Origin: Tyto alba
Taxonomy: Eukaryota; Chordata; Aves; Strigiformes; Tytonidae
Length of the DNA stretch: 64,000 bases
Direction: 5' to 3'
Assembly: GCF_018691265.1 (NCBI RefSeq)
Contig: NW_024881316.1
Span: 28,889,319 to 28,953,318 of the forward strand
Position 1 is the stretch's first letter, and each line of letters begins with the position of its first letter. The notes beneath the pieces are model-generated. The model did no database searches and was not told the DNA's origin. It saw only the letters and a list, made by a program, of their open reading frames with translations. A program made the translations under genes and the position numbers. Shown piece after piece: positions 39,701 through 48,905 of the stretch.

Positions 39701-42700
39701 CTCCAGCTATTCTTCCTCATCCCCTTGCTTCTTTTGTTATGAAGAAAGAAGGCCCTCGAGTCATGAAATTACTTAGAGACACGCTAAGTGTTTTAGAGGA
39801 GACTCAAAGCCATTTACAGCTTGACCATTCTTGGAAAATCCTGAGGTAAGTGCCTGCACCAAATAATGTTACAATATATTTGTCAAATGCCAAAATTATC
39901 TAAGACTGTATTAAAATCCAAGGACTTCTATCCAATGCCAGAAACACTTCTGTTAACACCGTATCTCACTTAGAGAATCAGACAAGAGTCACTGCAGACT
40001 CTGATTACCCTGCCAGCCCAAGCAGTTCGTGAGCCCAACACACAGAAAAGGACTATTACCATCACGATAAAACCGCATTAGGTTAGTCTGATTCTTTCTT
40101 TTACCTCAAAAGGAACACATAGGGCAGCTTTACTCGTAAATTGCAGGCTACTGAGAGATATTTACATACAATTCTGTAAGGCAGTGCTGTCCTCTATCCC
40201 CCACCATGCTTCAAGGACACAGTGCTGCAGGCACTGGAAATATGTATCTGTGCTAGAATTTATAGGTACAAATTGCAGGTAGTCGTGGCCAGCATTCAGT
40301 CCACAGAGCCTGAACGAACACTGCCTCAACCACATTTCCTGCTACTGTTTACCTTGAATACAAAGCATTCTTCAATTATAAAATAATATTAATTATCCAA
40401 ATAAATAAGAGCTACAGAACTGAGAGTCTCATTTTTTTCCCCATCTCAGTTTCCATAAGTGGAACTCAGTTTAAGTGTAACTATTCAAGCATTACTCCAA
40501 ATCATTTAAATTGTTCCTGTACAAGTGATTGTTCAACCATGGTTATCATTAGCTCCACCTTTTTTTACTAATTCATCAACTGGATTCACCAAGGCACTGG
40601 ATGACTAATCGAATAAGGTAAAAAGTTCTATTTTAACAAAAACATTCTTCAATTTAAGTTATTTATATGTCTTGAAGTTTTATTTCTGAATCAGTTTGTG
40701 ATTAGATCTTTTTCATTTCTGAAGAGAAAGTATTTGCAATGGATAAAAGACAAAGTTTGGCAAGTAACTCGATCCACACTTTCTCTCACAGAAGAGAACA
40801 CAAGTAAAATTAAAGCAGGTTTCAGTGAACTACGTGGCTTAAATTCATTTCTTTTTAAAAGACGACTGCTGTAACTGCTCCCTGGAATACAACACTCAAG
40901 TATTACCTTTAGCATAGATTTCTACAGAACATTTTAGTGCAAAATATTATTTCATTTAATAGGTGAAACACAGAGCAGTTTAAAAAAAAAGACAAATAAG
41001 TGTTTATGTATCAGTTACTATATGCTTCTTCCACAAGAAAGGAAGTGTTTTATCAAGTCTCATTCTTACTCAGTGCTACTTCATGTTAACAGATATCTTA
41101 AGATGAGCTGTCTATCCAACATACACAGATAATTGTTTCCAAATAGCTTAAGATGGTACAGAGAAACAGCCAGCAAGACACAGTACACTGCTGTACTTCA
41201 ATATGAAGCCTTGCACATGTAACAGAAGCAGCCCATGTCCAAATATATGCCTGGTACAGACTGGATAGGAACCCGTTTTGCAGAAAAGGAGCTGAGGTCT
41301 TGTGGATAACCAGCTGAACACAGGTCAGCAGTGTGCCCTTGTGTTGTACAAAGCCAACTACACCCTGGTCTGAGTTAAGAGTGTATCCTGCAGACTGAAA
41401 GAAGTAATCATCCCCTTTTATCTGGCATGAGAAACTACATCTGGAGTACTGTGTCTAGTTTGGGGCTCAATTCAATAAAAACACTGGCATACTGGAACAA
41501 GTCCTGTGGGGAGTTGCCAAGGTGATTAGGAACTGGAGCACATGATGCATGAGAGTAAGAGAACCAAACTTGCACATTGTTAAGAGGTGGCAGTAGAGGG
41601 AAATGTGATTACTGTTAATATCTAATATGAGGGTATAAATAAGATAGAGCTAGACTGTAAGGTTAGAGGAGGTGGGCAGTAGTAAGTGCTAATGGACACA
41701 ATCAGTGATAAAAGAAATTCTTAACAGATTGGGGGAGGGAGGAATGAAGGGGGGACACCAGACAAATAAAACAGGGGAGGAAAAAAAAAAATTAAAAAAA
41801 AAAAATCACAGTGAGAGTAACAGAACAGGAACCCAGAGAGGTATTTCCATTCTTGGAAATGCATGAAGCTCAACTGGACAAGGCCCTATACAACATTAAT
41901 TGCTTTTTTGCAGCAAAGGTTAACTCACAGATCCAAAGTTCAAGGTGTAGTGAAATTATTCTCAAGTAGTTGCTACTTTGCCAAAAAGTACAAACTGGAA
42001 TTCTGTAGTCTAAGTTTGGACAATATACATTAACTGAATAGCCAGAACCAGAATTAAAAAAAGAAAAAAAAAAATAGGGCCACAGAGCATGGCATGGTTT
42101 GGCTTTGCTAAGTACGAGATGTGCAAGATGAAGATGGGGAACTGAGGAATCACTATATATGAGTGCATCTACTGCAGACTAGGTTGGTCCTTGAGTTTGG
42201 GATTCGGACAGACTGACAAACTAGCCTAATAAACCCAAATCATGAAACACATCAGCTTTCATTAAAATTCCCCCCCACCTTCTCCCCTCCCAAGCATTTC
42301 ATAGCCATTCCCTTCAAATTAATGTACCTATTTTAGTCCTGAATGTTAAGGCTCGTATCTTTCAAAAAACAGTTGATTTAAATCTGTTTCTAACAGCATT
42401 GAACTCCTGCGGAGTTGTATTAAGTTCTTTGAAGACTAACAAAAAAAAAAAAAAAAAACAACCTTGTATTTTTGCTTGAAGAAATAATAAAAATACCTCA
42501 CCTTGCTCTCTGGAGAAAACACAAACACATACACATAAAATTAGGATCAGAAAAGCAAAGGTCTTAATGATATTCACAAAGACAATGATCATTCATGTCA
42601 TACTTGCCAAACAACAGTCATTAAAGCAATCTACAAGATACAGTTATTCAATAACTGTACAAATAGCTATCAAGATTAAATTAGATTTCCTTTCATTTGC

Positions 42701-43907
42701 CAACTATATTAATAATGATATATGAAAGAAGGAAGAACAGATTTTTTCAAAGGTATTTAAGTCAATTTTATTTTATGTTGGAGACTTACTGTTCCAGACA
42801 AGCAGTCTTTTGTATCCACAGTGGCAAGACTGTGGAAAAAAGCCTAAATAAGATCAGTGACAGATGAACACAGAAAGAAAAAAGGCATGAAGAAAACAGT
42901 AGGCCAAGATAAGATTAATAATAATTCTTCACTGCTTGCTAACTTTCCTGAGGTTTATTTCTCAAATTAAGAAAACACAGGTGTATGACTACAGCAAGTC
43001 CTGGCTTGCCAGTAAATTCCCTCTAAATCAGATCAGTTACTGTATCATTTACTGGACTAACAACAAAACACTGAATGTTCCTTTTTCTCATTATGAGCAC
43101 ATTATGCTGGAATTTATGACCAAGAATGCTATCCCTGAGAATTACCTCTTCATGGGGAAGCCAAGTAGAAATTTGTTTGGACAAAGCTATTTATATCACA
43201 CTAGTCTGTGGGCATCTGCCACAAGTATTACTTTATTTAACTAATATCTTTCTCACCTGTTCTTCAGGAGCACATACAGTCATATATTGTGTTAGAGAAA
43301 TACCGTAAAACTACCATCAGTTGTGTATTTGGAACAAAGGCATTATATGACTGTCAAAACCAGTCCTAATCCAACACCCTATCAGCAGAAAGACTTCATT
43401 CATGTCCTGGTAACATTTCAATATGTCTGTTGAACTTGCAATTTATAAATATCACTTTTATCTTTAAATAGTACTTGACAGATTGTCTGGGGTATTTTTT
43501 GTTTGTTTGTTTTTAATGGACATACAACATAAGATGGAATCTGTCTGCCTAATACAAACAACCTGCAAAACAGTGACAAGACAGACAACGTCCATAGGGG
43601 GCTCCTGTCTGCCTAACTAAACAAAACACATGGTTGTATCTGTATACTTCTAGCATATGCAGATGATATCATCTACCACAAACACCTGCAGCCTGAATGA
43701 AAATTAAGTCAATCTTTGCCTTCCCACCTGCTATTAACTCATACAGAATCACTTTAAAAAAAAAACTTACACAGTATGACTGATATCATTCAGTTGGTTA
43801 TTTCCATCCTTAAGTGCAGGACTGAAGAGCTCACATCGTTTCCATCCATCTTCTGTTTTAACCCATCTCCATCCAGGGGATCTCCAGTCTTGGCCCAAAA
43901 ATGGCAT
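14250..43907 (-). CDS. FBXO25: FBXO25, F-box only protein 25 (complete, 9 coding exons, 361 aa)
   Basis: FBXO25 is the substrate-recognition subunit of an SCF (SKP1-CUL1-F-box) E3 ubiquitin ligase; in mammals it is largely nuclear, with reported targets including cardiac transcription factors and HAX1. The coding sequence joins nine exons (43907-43771, 36769-36660, 35316-35267, 32322-32230, 27652-27559, 26837-26653, 24796-24614, 22470-22327, 14339-14250), 1,086 nt in total. Every junction is GT-AG and phases match throughout. The start [12 protein letters not shown] is shared with the paralogue FBXO32 (atrogin-1), but the rest matches FBXO25. An acidic run (residues 51-56) and basic KKRKK (68-72, possible NLS) are followed by a helical central region. 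The F-box spans about residues 226-280 ([14 protein letters not shown]...WKKLCQYHF), and the C-terminus is rich in Cys and His and ends HFIDLFKF. The length agrees with the roughly 358-367 residues of the human protein. No stop, frameshift or missing exon is seen, so it appears functional. Confidence 0.96.
15736..15763 (+). repeat. A28 homopolymer
   Basis: An uninterrupted run of 28 A follows GGGGGAAAAG. No retrocopied coding sequence or SINE body is visible immediately 5' of it. Confidence 0.85.
18636..18752 (+). repeat. T/G-rich simple repeat including (GTT)n
   Basis: Mostly T with regularly spaced G, including six GTT units around 18,703-18,723. This is low-complexity sequence in FBXO25 intron 9. 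Confidence 0.8.
19305..19760 (-). mobile_element. CR1 LINE 3' fragment, sense on -
   Basis: Read on the - strand, the order matches CR1: a RT-end segment (plus strand CCTCACCCTGCTGAC and GGATGCAGTAGCCCAGATGCAG around 19,634-19,710), then AACC...CAGACAAGGGGATGG, the GGTTGTGCAGTTTCC block, and finally the GACTAGAGACCTCCTGAGG end at about 19,340. It is diverged, with indels. It lies in the same orientation as FBXO25. Confidence 0.75.
20652..21653 (+). mobile_element. Solo LTR of an endogenous retrovirus (~1 kb), antisense in FBXO25 intron 9
   Basis: The element runs from TGTCCTGGGTTTGAG to CTCAAACCACAACA, giving TG...CA ends and an imperfect terminal inverted repeat. CACTGT flanks both ends (the exact boundary is ambiguous by a few bases), consistent with a target-site duplication. 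U3-like features are CCAAT in GAGCCAATCAGC near 20,774 and a TATA-like GTATTTAAGG at 20,803-20,812. The block AGGACTCAAGTTGGAG to CACTGGAGCAGGGG near 21,175-21,241 is shared with the LTR fragment at 51.8-52.35 kb. No gag, pol or env sequence is attached, so it is a solo LTR. Family assignment to an avian LTR group is from general familiarity, not a search. Confidence 0.8.
22327..22470 (-). CDS. FBXO25: FBXO25 exon 9 (residues 285-332)
   Basis: The acceptor GTTCAG precedes 22,470 and the donor GTAAGA follows 22,327. It encodes [20 protein letters not shown], then [16 protein letters not shown] and [13 protein letters not shown] second AG at 22,463-22,464 lies just inside; the upstream one is chosen because it keeps the conserved FCR residues. 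Confidence 0.94.
22471..24613 (-). other. FBXO25 intron 8
   Basis: This is AT-rich intron sequence with short A tracts (22,538-22,552 and 24,168-24,181). A short segment at about 23,000-23,060 carries a palindromic homeodomain-like motif. A - strand open frame at 23,662-23,934 (90 aa) has no recognised similarity and is probably chance. Confidence 0.75.
24614..24796 (-). CDS. FBXO25: FBXO25 exon 8, F-box exon (residues 224-284)
   Basis: The acceptor TTTTCAG precedes 24,796 and the donor GTAATA follows 24,614. It is a 183-nt phase-0 exon carrying the F-box that docks SKP1: [37 protein letters not shown] and [17 protein letters not shown]. The exon is symmetric, so skipping it would remove the F-box while keeping frame. 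Confidence 0.95.
24797..26652 (-). other. FBXO25 intron 7
   Basis: This intron contains a GC-elevated patch around 25,500-25,650 in otherwise AT-rich DNA and overlapping chance frames on both strands. No repeat family was recognised with confidence. Confidence 0.75.
26653..26837 (-). CDS. FBXO25: FBXO25 exon 7 (residues 162-223)
   Basis: The acceptor TTTCCAG precedes 26,837 and the donor GTACAT follows 26,653. This 185-nt exon encodes [16 protein letters not shown], then [18 protein letters not shown] and ICRLETIL, one of the most conserved parts of FBXO25/FBXO32. The donor GTACAT is weaker than the others in this gene; the match of the flanking exon peptides supports it. Confidence 0.95.
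26838..27558 (-). other. FBXO25 intron 6 (short)
   Basis: A 721-bp AT-rich intron; nothing further recognised. Confidence 0.85.
27559..27652 (-). CDS. FBXO25: FBXO25 exon 6 (residues 131-162)
   Basis: The acceptor GTCCTAG precedes 27,652 and the donor GTGAGA follows 27,559. It encodes [15 protein letters not shown] and a [12 protein letters not shown] segment. Its last base starts Val162, which continues in the next exon. Confidence 0.94.
28422..28456. repeat. Perfect 12-bp inverted repeat, 11-nt loop
   Basis: GAATGCCAAGCT (28,422-28,433) and AGCTTGGCATTC (28,445-28,456) are exact reverse complements. It lies five bases upstream of the first copy of the ~95-bp duplicated segment. Confidence 0.85.
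28461..28555 (+). repeat. Dispersed duplicate, copy 1 (~95 bp)
   Basis: This runs from TTCTTGATTTGTATCTTGC to CATGCATAACTAGGAATAATTCTT and is repeated in the same orientation at 29,756-29,852 with only a few substitutions and one short indel. Confidence 0.85.
28775..28845 (-). repeat. Possible ancient SINE/tRNA-like fragment
   Basis: The - strand reads GGCTCGGCAGGTTAGTGG followed by TTCAAGCCC, which contains a GGTTCAAGCC B-box-like motif. It is followed by a GATGCGGG...CTCCCTGCTCT segment typical of old amniote interspersed repeats. It cannot fold as a complete tRNA. Family not identified. Confidence 0.3.
29756..29852 (+). repeat. Dispersed duplicate, copy 2 (~97 bp)
   Basis: This is the second copy of the 28,461-28,555 segment, about 1.3 kb downstream in the same orientation. 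Similarity stops abruptly at both ends. Confidence 0.85.
30500..30640 (+). mobile_element. CR1 LINE 3' terminus, sense on +
   Basis: CAGGCTGGATGGGGCTTTGAG, CAACCTGGTCTAGTGG and GGTGTCCCTGCC are followed by GATGATCTTTAAGGTCCCT and the terminal CCATTCTATGATTCTGTGATT. This is the highly conserved last ~140 bp of avian CR1 including its octamer-type tail. It is 5'-truncated, the usual fate of CR1 insertions. Confidence 0.95.
30969..31160. repeat. Imperfect foldback pair (~49-bp arms, ~70% identity)
   Basis: The plus-strand segment 31,111-31,159 (CCTAGTGGTAAAGGTGCTC...) resembles the reverse complement of 30,969-31,017 (GCTAGTGGTTAGGGTACTT...). This makes a head-to-head inverted pair with about 93 bp between. 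TAGTGGTTA is also seen in the fragment at 28.8 kb. It could be an old MITE or two SINE fragments. Confidence 0.4.
32230..32322 (-). CDS. FBXO25: FBXO25 exon 5 (residues 100-130)
   Basis: The acceptor TTCTCAG precedes 32,322 and the donor GTAAGC follows 32,230. It is a 93-nt phase-0 exon encoding [16 protein letters not shown] and [15 protein letters not shown], practically invariant in vertebrate FBXO25. As a symmetric exon it could be skipped without breaking the frame. Confidence 0.95.
32323..35266 (-). other. FBXO25 intron 4
   Basis: AT-rich intron; no repeat or additional exon recognised. Open frames on both strands are short and without similarity to anything I know. Confidence 0.8.
35267..35316 (-). 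CDS. FBXO25: FBXO25 exon 4, 50-nt microexon-sized (residues 83-99)
   Basis: The acceptor TTTTAG precedes 35,316 and the donor GTAAGT follows 35,267. The exon encodes [14 protein letters not shown], closely matching the human protein, and restores frame to zero at its end. It is too short to be found from open reading frames alone; it was recognised from the peptide and from phase bookkeeping. Confidence 0.93.
35317..36659 (-). other. FBXO25 intron 3
   Basis: AT-rich intron with an A run near 36,448-36,464. Nothing else recognised. Confidence 0.8.
36660..36769 (-). CDS. FBXO25: FBXO25 exon 3 (residues 46-83)
   Basis: The acceptor TTTCAG precedes 36,769 and the donor GTAAGG follows 36,660. 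The 110-nt exon encodes an acidic cluster (DDEDEE, residues 51-56) and a basic KKRKK (68-72), a plausible nuclear localisation signal matching the human protein's KKRKKDHFR segment. The exon begins with the third base of Val46 and ends with the first base of residue 83. Confidence 0.93.
37391..37444 (+). repeat. Tandem duplication, 29-bp period
   Basis: AGTTAACTATGTAACCTGAC (37,391 on) recurs as AGTTTACTATGCAACCTGAC (37,420 on), each followed by ACTGA. Two mismatches in 25 bp. Confidence 0.7.
41210..41730 (+). mobile_element. CR1 LINE fragment, sense on + (antisense to FBXO25)
   Basis: Blocks in CR1 order are GGTACAGACTGGATAGGAAC (near 41,252), GGTCAGCAGTGTGCCCTTGTG (near 41,322), ACATCTGGAGTACTGTGTCTAG (near 41,437), TTTGGGGCTCAATTC and GTGATTAGGAACTGGAGC (near 41,521). 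This is the C-terminal reverse-transcriptase part. It is diverged, and the 3' terminal repeat is not recognisable. Confidence 0.8.
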
Positions 43908-43914
43908 GGTTTCT
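43771..43914 (-). CDS. FBXO25: FBXO25 exon 2 (start codon; residues 1-46)
   Basis: The acceptor TTATAG ends at 43,915 and the ATG is at 43,907-43,905, eight bases into the exon. It encodes [12 protein letters not shown], then [13 protein letters not shown] and a variable segment ending DISHT, plus two bases of a Val codon. The donor is GTAAGT at 43,770-43,765. The ATG is chosen because the N-terminus is near-identical to FBXO25 and FBXO32 of other vertebrates. Confidence 0.95.
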
Positions 43915-46810
43915 CTATAAGCAGCAAGAAGACTGTTTTGTATTACTTAAGGAAAATTGCAAAACTTACTGTCATTATTTTGGTTTTCTCTTTAACCTTA
44001 AAAAACCCCTAAAGATTACCTTGAGGAAAGAAAGTTCTCTGTTTCTTACAAGAATGTTCTACAGATTCAGTGGTTTCTTAGAGCACATTTTAGATTCTGT
44101 AACCTCATTCTTCTTGTCTTTCAGCACTTATTAGATCAAGGTAGGTTTCTTAGTTCTTTAGAGAACAGGAAAAGAAGCATGGTAGTCCATGCAAAAGATT
44201 ATACCAAAACAAGCAAAATTGTGTGCTGTGTAATCTGCTCCACCATGATCAGACAGATTACTGATTTTGAGACCTGGCTAATAAATAAATGGTTGTTAAA
44301 GAGTTTGATGCCACAAAAATCAATGTGGTTCAATTTATTTTTTCTAAGGCTTATAAATACTGAGTTTGCACTACACTGTATAGTGATATTTCAGTAAAGG
44401 AATTTTCATTTTCCCAAATATTTTTTCAGTTGTTGAGGGTCACCTCCCACACTAGGCTATTAACTGGCTACCCGGACAAATGGAGACTGCAACATAAAGT
44501 CAATTTTGAAATGTCTCCTGAAATTCCTACAAACAGATGGAAGTCATCACAGGTATATCATTCAAATAGTGTTCTGCTACCCTTTTTCAAAAGGGAGATT
44601 CACTTCTGACACATTAAGTAAGAATTTGAACAAAGCCGTTTTCTACACTTTGAAGACTCTGACCTTGCTAGCTTTTGCCCTCTTCCCATTTATCATCCAT
44701 TCATGGTGCTCCTTATTTTAACTAGAGGTTTCACATGCAAACTATACAGGGAAAATAACGTATATTACAAATATGCTAATGCTAGTATATTAACACCAAC
44801 AGCTTTGTTCCTAACAGGTATGTATTTTCCATTATCTTTTCAACTTGAAAAAATATTAGGCCACAGTCAAACATCATTATGGATTTATTTATCCATTTGC
44901 ACTCTTGACCAGCATCTGCCCAATATACTAGTTAGAACAGAAGTCACAGATGCATAAAAAGCCTGAAAAAATACAAGCTGAGTGAGCCAATTGGGTTTTT
45001 TTTTTATTAAAAAAGCACACACCACACAAAACTAAGTGTATTGTCTAGCCCTCAGCATTGACTGCAGTCCCTTTCCCAGTCATAACTCGGACTTTCTCCT
45101 CATCTAACAGAAATCTTTTCCAAAACTTACCACATCCTTTCCTCCAGCTACCACAAACTATTCATGCCTATCTGCTTTTCCAATCTTTTTACTTTTTCCT
45201 AGGAGTAATATGAAACATAACATACTTTTTTCCCAAGTTGTTTAGAACTCCTCTGATTTTGACTGAAATTAAGGCCTCTTGTCTTTATCATACAACTGTT
45301 TAAATAGTTGGTACACACTAGTGCATTTCAGAATAACATAATTTAAAATATTTTTAATCCTGCCAACATAAGCAGAATTTACCCAATAATTTGTTAAATC
45401 ACTGACTCGGAGAACAGCAGACAGCAAGTCAAAAACATCATCTTAGACAAACACAAATCGTAAGTTTTTGAACCATATCTAGAGATACTGAGCTCACAAT
45501 CTATTCCTGGTCAGCAACTCTGATATAAAACAAACAACAAATAAACAAACAAACAAAACAAAAAAAAAACAGAAAAACACACTATTGTAGGTGCATGTCA
45601 TTACTCAAAAATTAAAATCCAGAGAGAATTCAGAAGCACAGAGATCACCACAGGCTACATGGGATATTTAAAAATTTTTTTTCAAGTTATTTCAAGAATA
45701 CTTACACTGATAAAGAATTGTTGGGAAAAGGAAGTGAAAAAAACAAGACCACATACTTGCAGCAAGGTAAGAATGTGTATTGTTAGAACCTAACAGGATA
45801 AGTTACCAAAAAAATGAGGATAAAGAAAAAAAACAATCCTGAAAACAATATAAGAAAACATGGAGTATTTTGTTTAAGTGGATGCAAGTAGCTGAAGTGC
45901 AAAGCTAGTCATAATTTACAGAATAGGATGCTTATTATACTTTATAAATTCTTAAACTTTCAAAACATCCCTTGTGGTTTCAAGGTATCAGGCCATCAGT
46001 GTATATACGATGTATAACTCCCTCCTAGGGAGCTGTACTGGCATTTAAAATTACATGCTTCAATAGTTACATGCTCTAAACCAGACCACTTTTCAGATCT
46101 TTACAGCCTGAAATGTGATGGTCTTTCACTGCAAGGTTTCAACACAGAATAAATGTCCTGTAATCCCTCCTCAAAAAAATTACATTAAGTCTTTTCAAAA
46201 TAACAGCAACAGTATCAGGAAGTACACACACACACAGAAGATTACTGACGTCTGCTCCAGAAATCCTGGAAAACCATACCTAAAACAAAAAGTTCATAGA
46301 GACATGAATGATTTCTGTATATGCAGGATATATTCAGCACATTATTCTTCCAGAAGAAAAAAATAAAAAGCTATTACAAAAATCACAGAGATTACTTTAA
46401 CTTCTTTAAAATTACTTAAACATTTGTGGAAGATTACAAATATCCAGTTATTCTGTGAGGTTGGTACATGATGACGTTACTTAGTCCAAGACATAGTTTC
46501 ACTATTGCACCAGCTAGGAGTGCATCCATCAATAGCAATTTCACAAAATGACCTGTACGCATACTCAAAAGTTGTAGCTCATTGAGTCAACAACATAAAA
46601 GTATTCTTTTAGTAACAGTATATATGCAACTAAAAAAAAAAAAAAAAAAATCCCATTGCTTCTCAATTCCTGTAGCATTGAAGTAGAGATTTGGGTGTTA
46701 TTCAGCAGTAAGCGACCAAATTTGAAAAAGCTGCAGTGTATCATAAACATCTATCCTATGTATCTCTTTCATATGAGAAGGGATCACAGAATATGAGTGC
46801 CTAGACAGGC

Positions 46811-47398
46811 TGTGCTGGTTTTGGACGGGATAGAGTTAATTTTCTTCACAGTATCTAATATAGGGCTGTTTTGGATTGGTGCTGAGCACAGTGTTGATAA
46901 CACAGGGATGTTTTCATTACTGCTGGGCAGCGCTTACACAGTGCCAAGGCCTTTGCTGCTCCTCACCCCACCCCATCAGAGAGTGGGCTGGGGGTACACA
47001 AGGAGCTGGGAGGGGACACGGCCGGGACAGCTGTCCCCAACTGACCCAAGGGACATCCAACCCATATGGCATCATGCTCAGCATATAAGGCTGCGGGAAG
47101 AAGGAGGAAGGGGGGGATGTTCCAAGCGATGGTGTTTTGTCTTCCCAAGCCACCATTATGCGTGATGGAGCCCGGCTGTCCCAGAGATGGCTGAGCCCCT
47201 GCCTGCCCATGGGAAGTGGTGAACGAATGCCTTGTTTTGCTTTGCATGTGTGCATGCAGCTTTTGCTTTACCTATTAAACTGTCTTTATCTCAATCCATG
47301 AGTTTTCCCACTTGTCCGATTCTCTTCCCCATCCCACCAGGGTGGAAGGAACGAGCAGCTGTGTGGGGCTTAGTTGCTGGCTGGGGTTAAACAACACA
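46811..47398 (+). mobile_element. Solo LTR of an endogenous retrovirus (~590 bp), antisense in FBXO25 intron 1
   Basis: It starts TGTGCTGGTTTTGGACGGG and ends GGCTGGGGTTAAACAACACA. Internal landmarks are a TATA-like CATATAAGG at 47,082-47,090, a CTATTAAACTGTCTTTATCTC poly(A)/R-like segment with ATTAAA at 47,274-47,279, and the CCCATCCCACCAGGGTGG region before the end. This layout of U3, R and short U5 is typical of avian LTRs. A clear target-site duplication was not found, and no internal viral genes are attached. Confidence 0.8.
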
Positions 47399-48819
47399 CA
47401 GAGGTAAGAAGATTCATGCTTTTGTTCTGTCTTCACTCAGACTTTGCTTCCCAGTACATCACTGCACTAAAGCATCCCTGTGGCTTCCAGACCCTTGCTT
47501 TCAAGAGTTCCTGCATTTTTTATGCAGTGTACCTTCAGTAATAGCAAGCAGCTGTTTACTTGCTAAAACTTTCACCACCACAAAACATGAGCTCCCTAGA
47601 CTTGGATTTTAAGGAAAATGCAGTGGGACGGGGTTCTTTAAAGCAAAGAAGGACTGGGAAAGGAATGTGGTCATTAGCTGACAACAAGGGTTTAAGACAA
47701 GGCTTCATTTAACTTTTTCCTAAAAACAAACGAGAACAAGAGTTCTTTGCTTTGTATCAGGCACCTTTTCCTCAGGAGAGTGGGAAAAAGGACTGGGGAA
47801 ACAAGAACCACCAGAAAGAAGCACAAAAGAGGAGGGCTATGTATATCAGCTTAGTACATTTTGAGATTATAGTAACTGCTCTAGCCATCCTTGCACTTTT
47901 AAGGGAGTTCTGCTTTCCATGAAGCAGGTAACTCACCACATCAGCAAAAAATCACTGCAAAGCTGTTCAGAATTGCAGCAAGAAGTCCTATTACTTTGCC
48001 ACTGTACTGGAGATCTCTTCTGTCTATGTATTTGTGTACTTAAGACATGTCACTATGACCCAAGCCATTTTTGTTATTCAGCAGCAAGACTGCTGACAAC
48101 ATGATGGGAACAGGCAAAGTTCTGTTTCCCAACAGCACACCCATCTCTTCCTTTAGCATGCTAATAAAAATCTCTTCAGCAGTTCAACTTCCAACAGAAA
48201 CTGCTCCTTTACGCTCTCACTACAGGTAGATGACTACCACCTTCTAGGAGCTAGCGCAGTCAACCTCTGTGACTCAGAGGTCAGAGTCTGTTTAGACTTC
48301 CTCCCACCCCATGTTTTTCCATATCAAATGACTGTCTCAGATCAACTCTCAAAAGCAAGACCATGATTCATCAACTCCTCAGCTTTTCTCTTGCCCACCC
48401 CTATCCTGATTGTTATTCCCCTATACAACAATCCTAGTGCATCGAGGTCACGCAACTCTCTGCTCCCAACAGGCACCAATGCTCCTCCTCTCCAACTCAG
48501 CTGCCCACCCGTGGCTCCTGCCCTCCAGCCTGCTGCTGCCACCACCTTTGCCCCTCCCGGTTCTCCGACCCTCATGTGACCTACTGCCAGCCCAACACCC
48601 CATTCCTCCAGGCAGGCTCCCACCCAGCCCACCCCCATCCCACCTGCTGCCCCTCATCCCCAACCTCTCCCCCGCACCCTAACACCTCGTCCCGAACTCC
48701 TCCAGCTCCAAACGCCCCTGAGACCCCGTCCCAAACCCCTCAAGCCACGCTCAGCCCCCAAACCCTGCACCTGGGGGGCTGACCCGTAGAGTCCCAGCAC
48801 ACCCCCCGCCAGCCGGACA

Positions 48820-48837
48820 CCCCCCCCCCCCCCCCCC
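48820..48837 (+). repeat. C18 homopolymer (G18 on the FBXO25 transcript strand)
   Basis: Eighteen consecutive C start just 8 bases past the putative exon 1 donor when read on the - strand. It can form G-quadruplex or R-loop structures and is likely length-variable or misassembled. Confidence 0.9.
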
Positions 48838-48844
48838 ACCTCAC

Positions 48845-48905
48845 CTCACAGCGGCGGCGCCGCTCCCCACAGCCACCAACCGGCCCGGGCCGCGAGAGCT
48901 ATTGA
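48845..48905 (-). other. FBXO25: FBXO25 exon 1, non-coding (5' UTR; 5' end approximate)
   Basis: A consensus-like donor GAG/GTGAGG places the exon end at 48,845 within the CpG island. Exon 2 has an acceptor eight bases before the ATG, so a non-coding first exon upstream is required. The start shown is a guess from the position of the CCAAT boxes. Confidence 0.55.

Larger units (their letters stand above)
36770..43770 (-). other. FBXO25 intron 2 (7 kb)
   Basis: This intron contains a TA-rich tract (about 37,466-37,499), a 29-bp-period tandem duplication (37,391-37,444), a C-rich stretch (38,860-38,874), a CR1 copy (about 41,210-41,730) and several A runs. No coding gene is seen. Confidence 0.75.
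43915..48844 (-). other. FBXO25 intron 1, with an LTR insertion
   Basis: This intron lies between the non-coding first exon and the ATG exon. It is AT-rich except for the LTR at 46.8-47.4 kb and the pyrimidine- and C-rich promoter-proximal part (about 48,470-48,840). It begins on the transcript strand with a G18 run. Confidence 0.7.

Noticed and set aside
46917..47255. Overlapping open frames on both strands
   Set aside because: They lie wholly inside the solo LTR at 46.8-47.4 kb and reflect its GC-rich composition.
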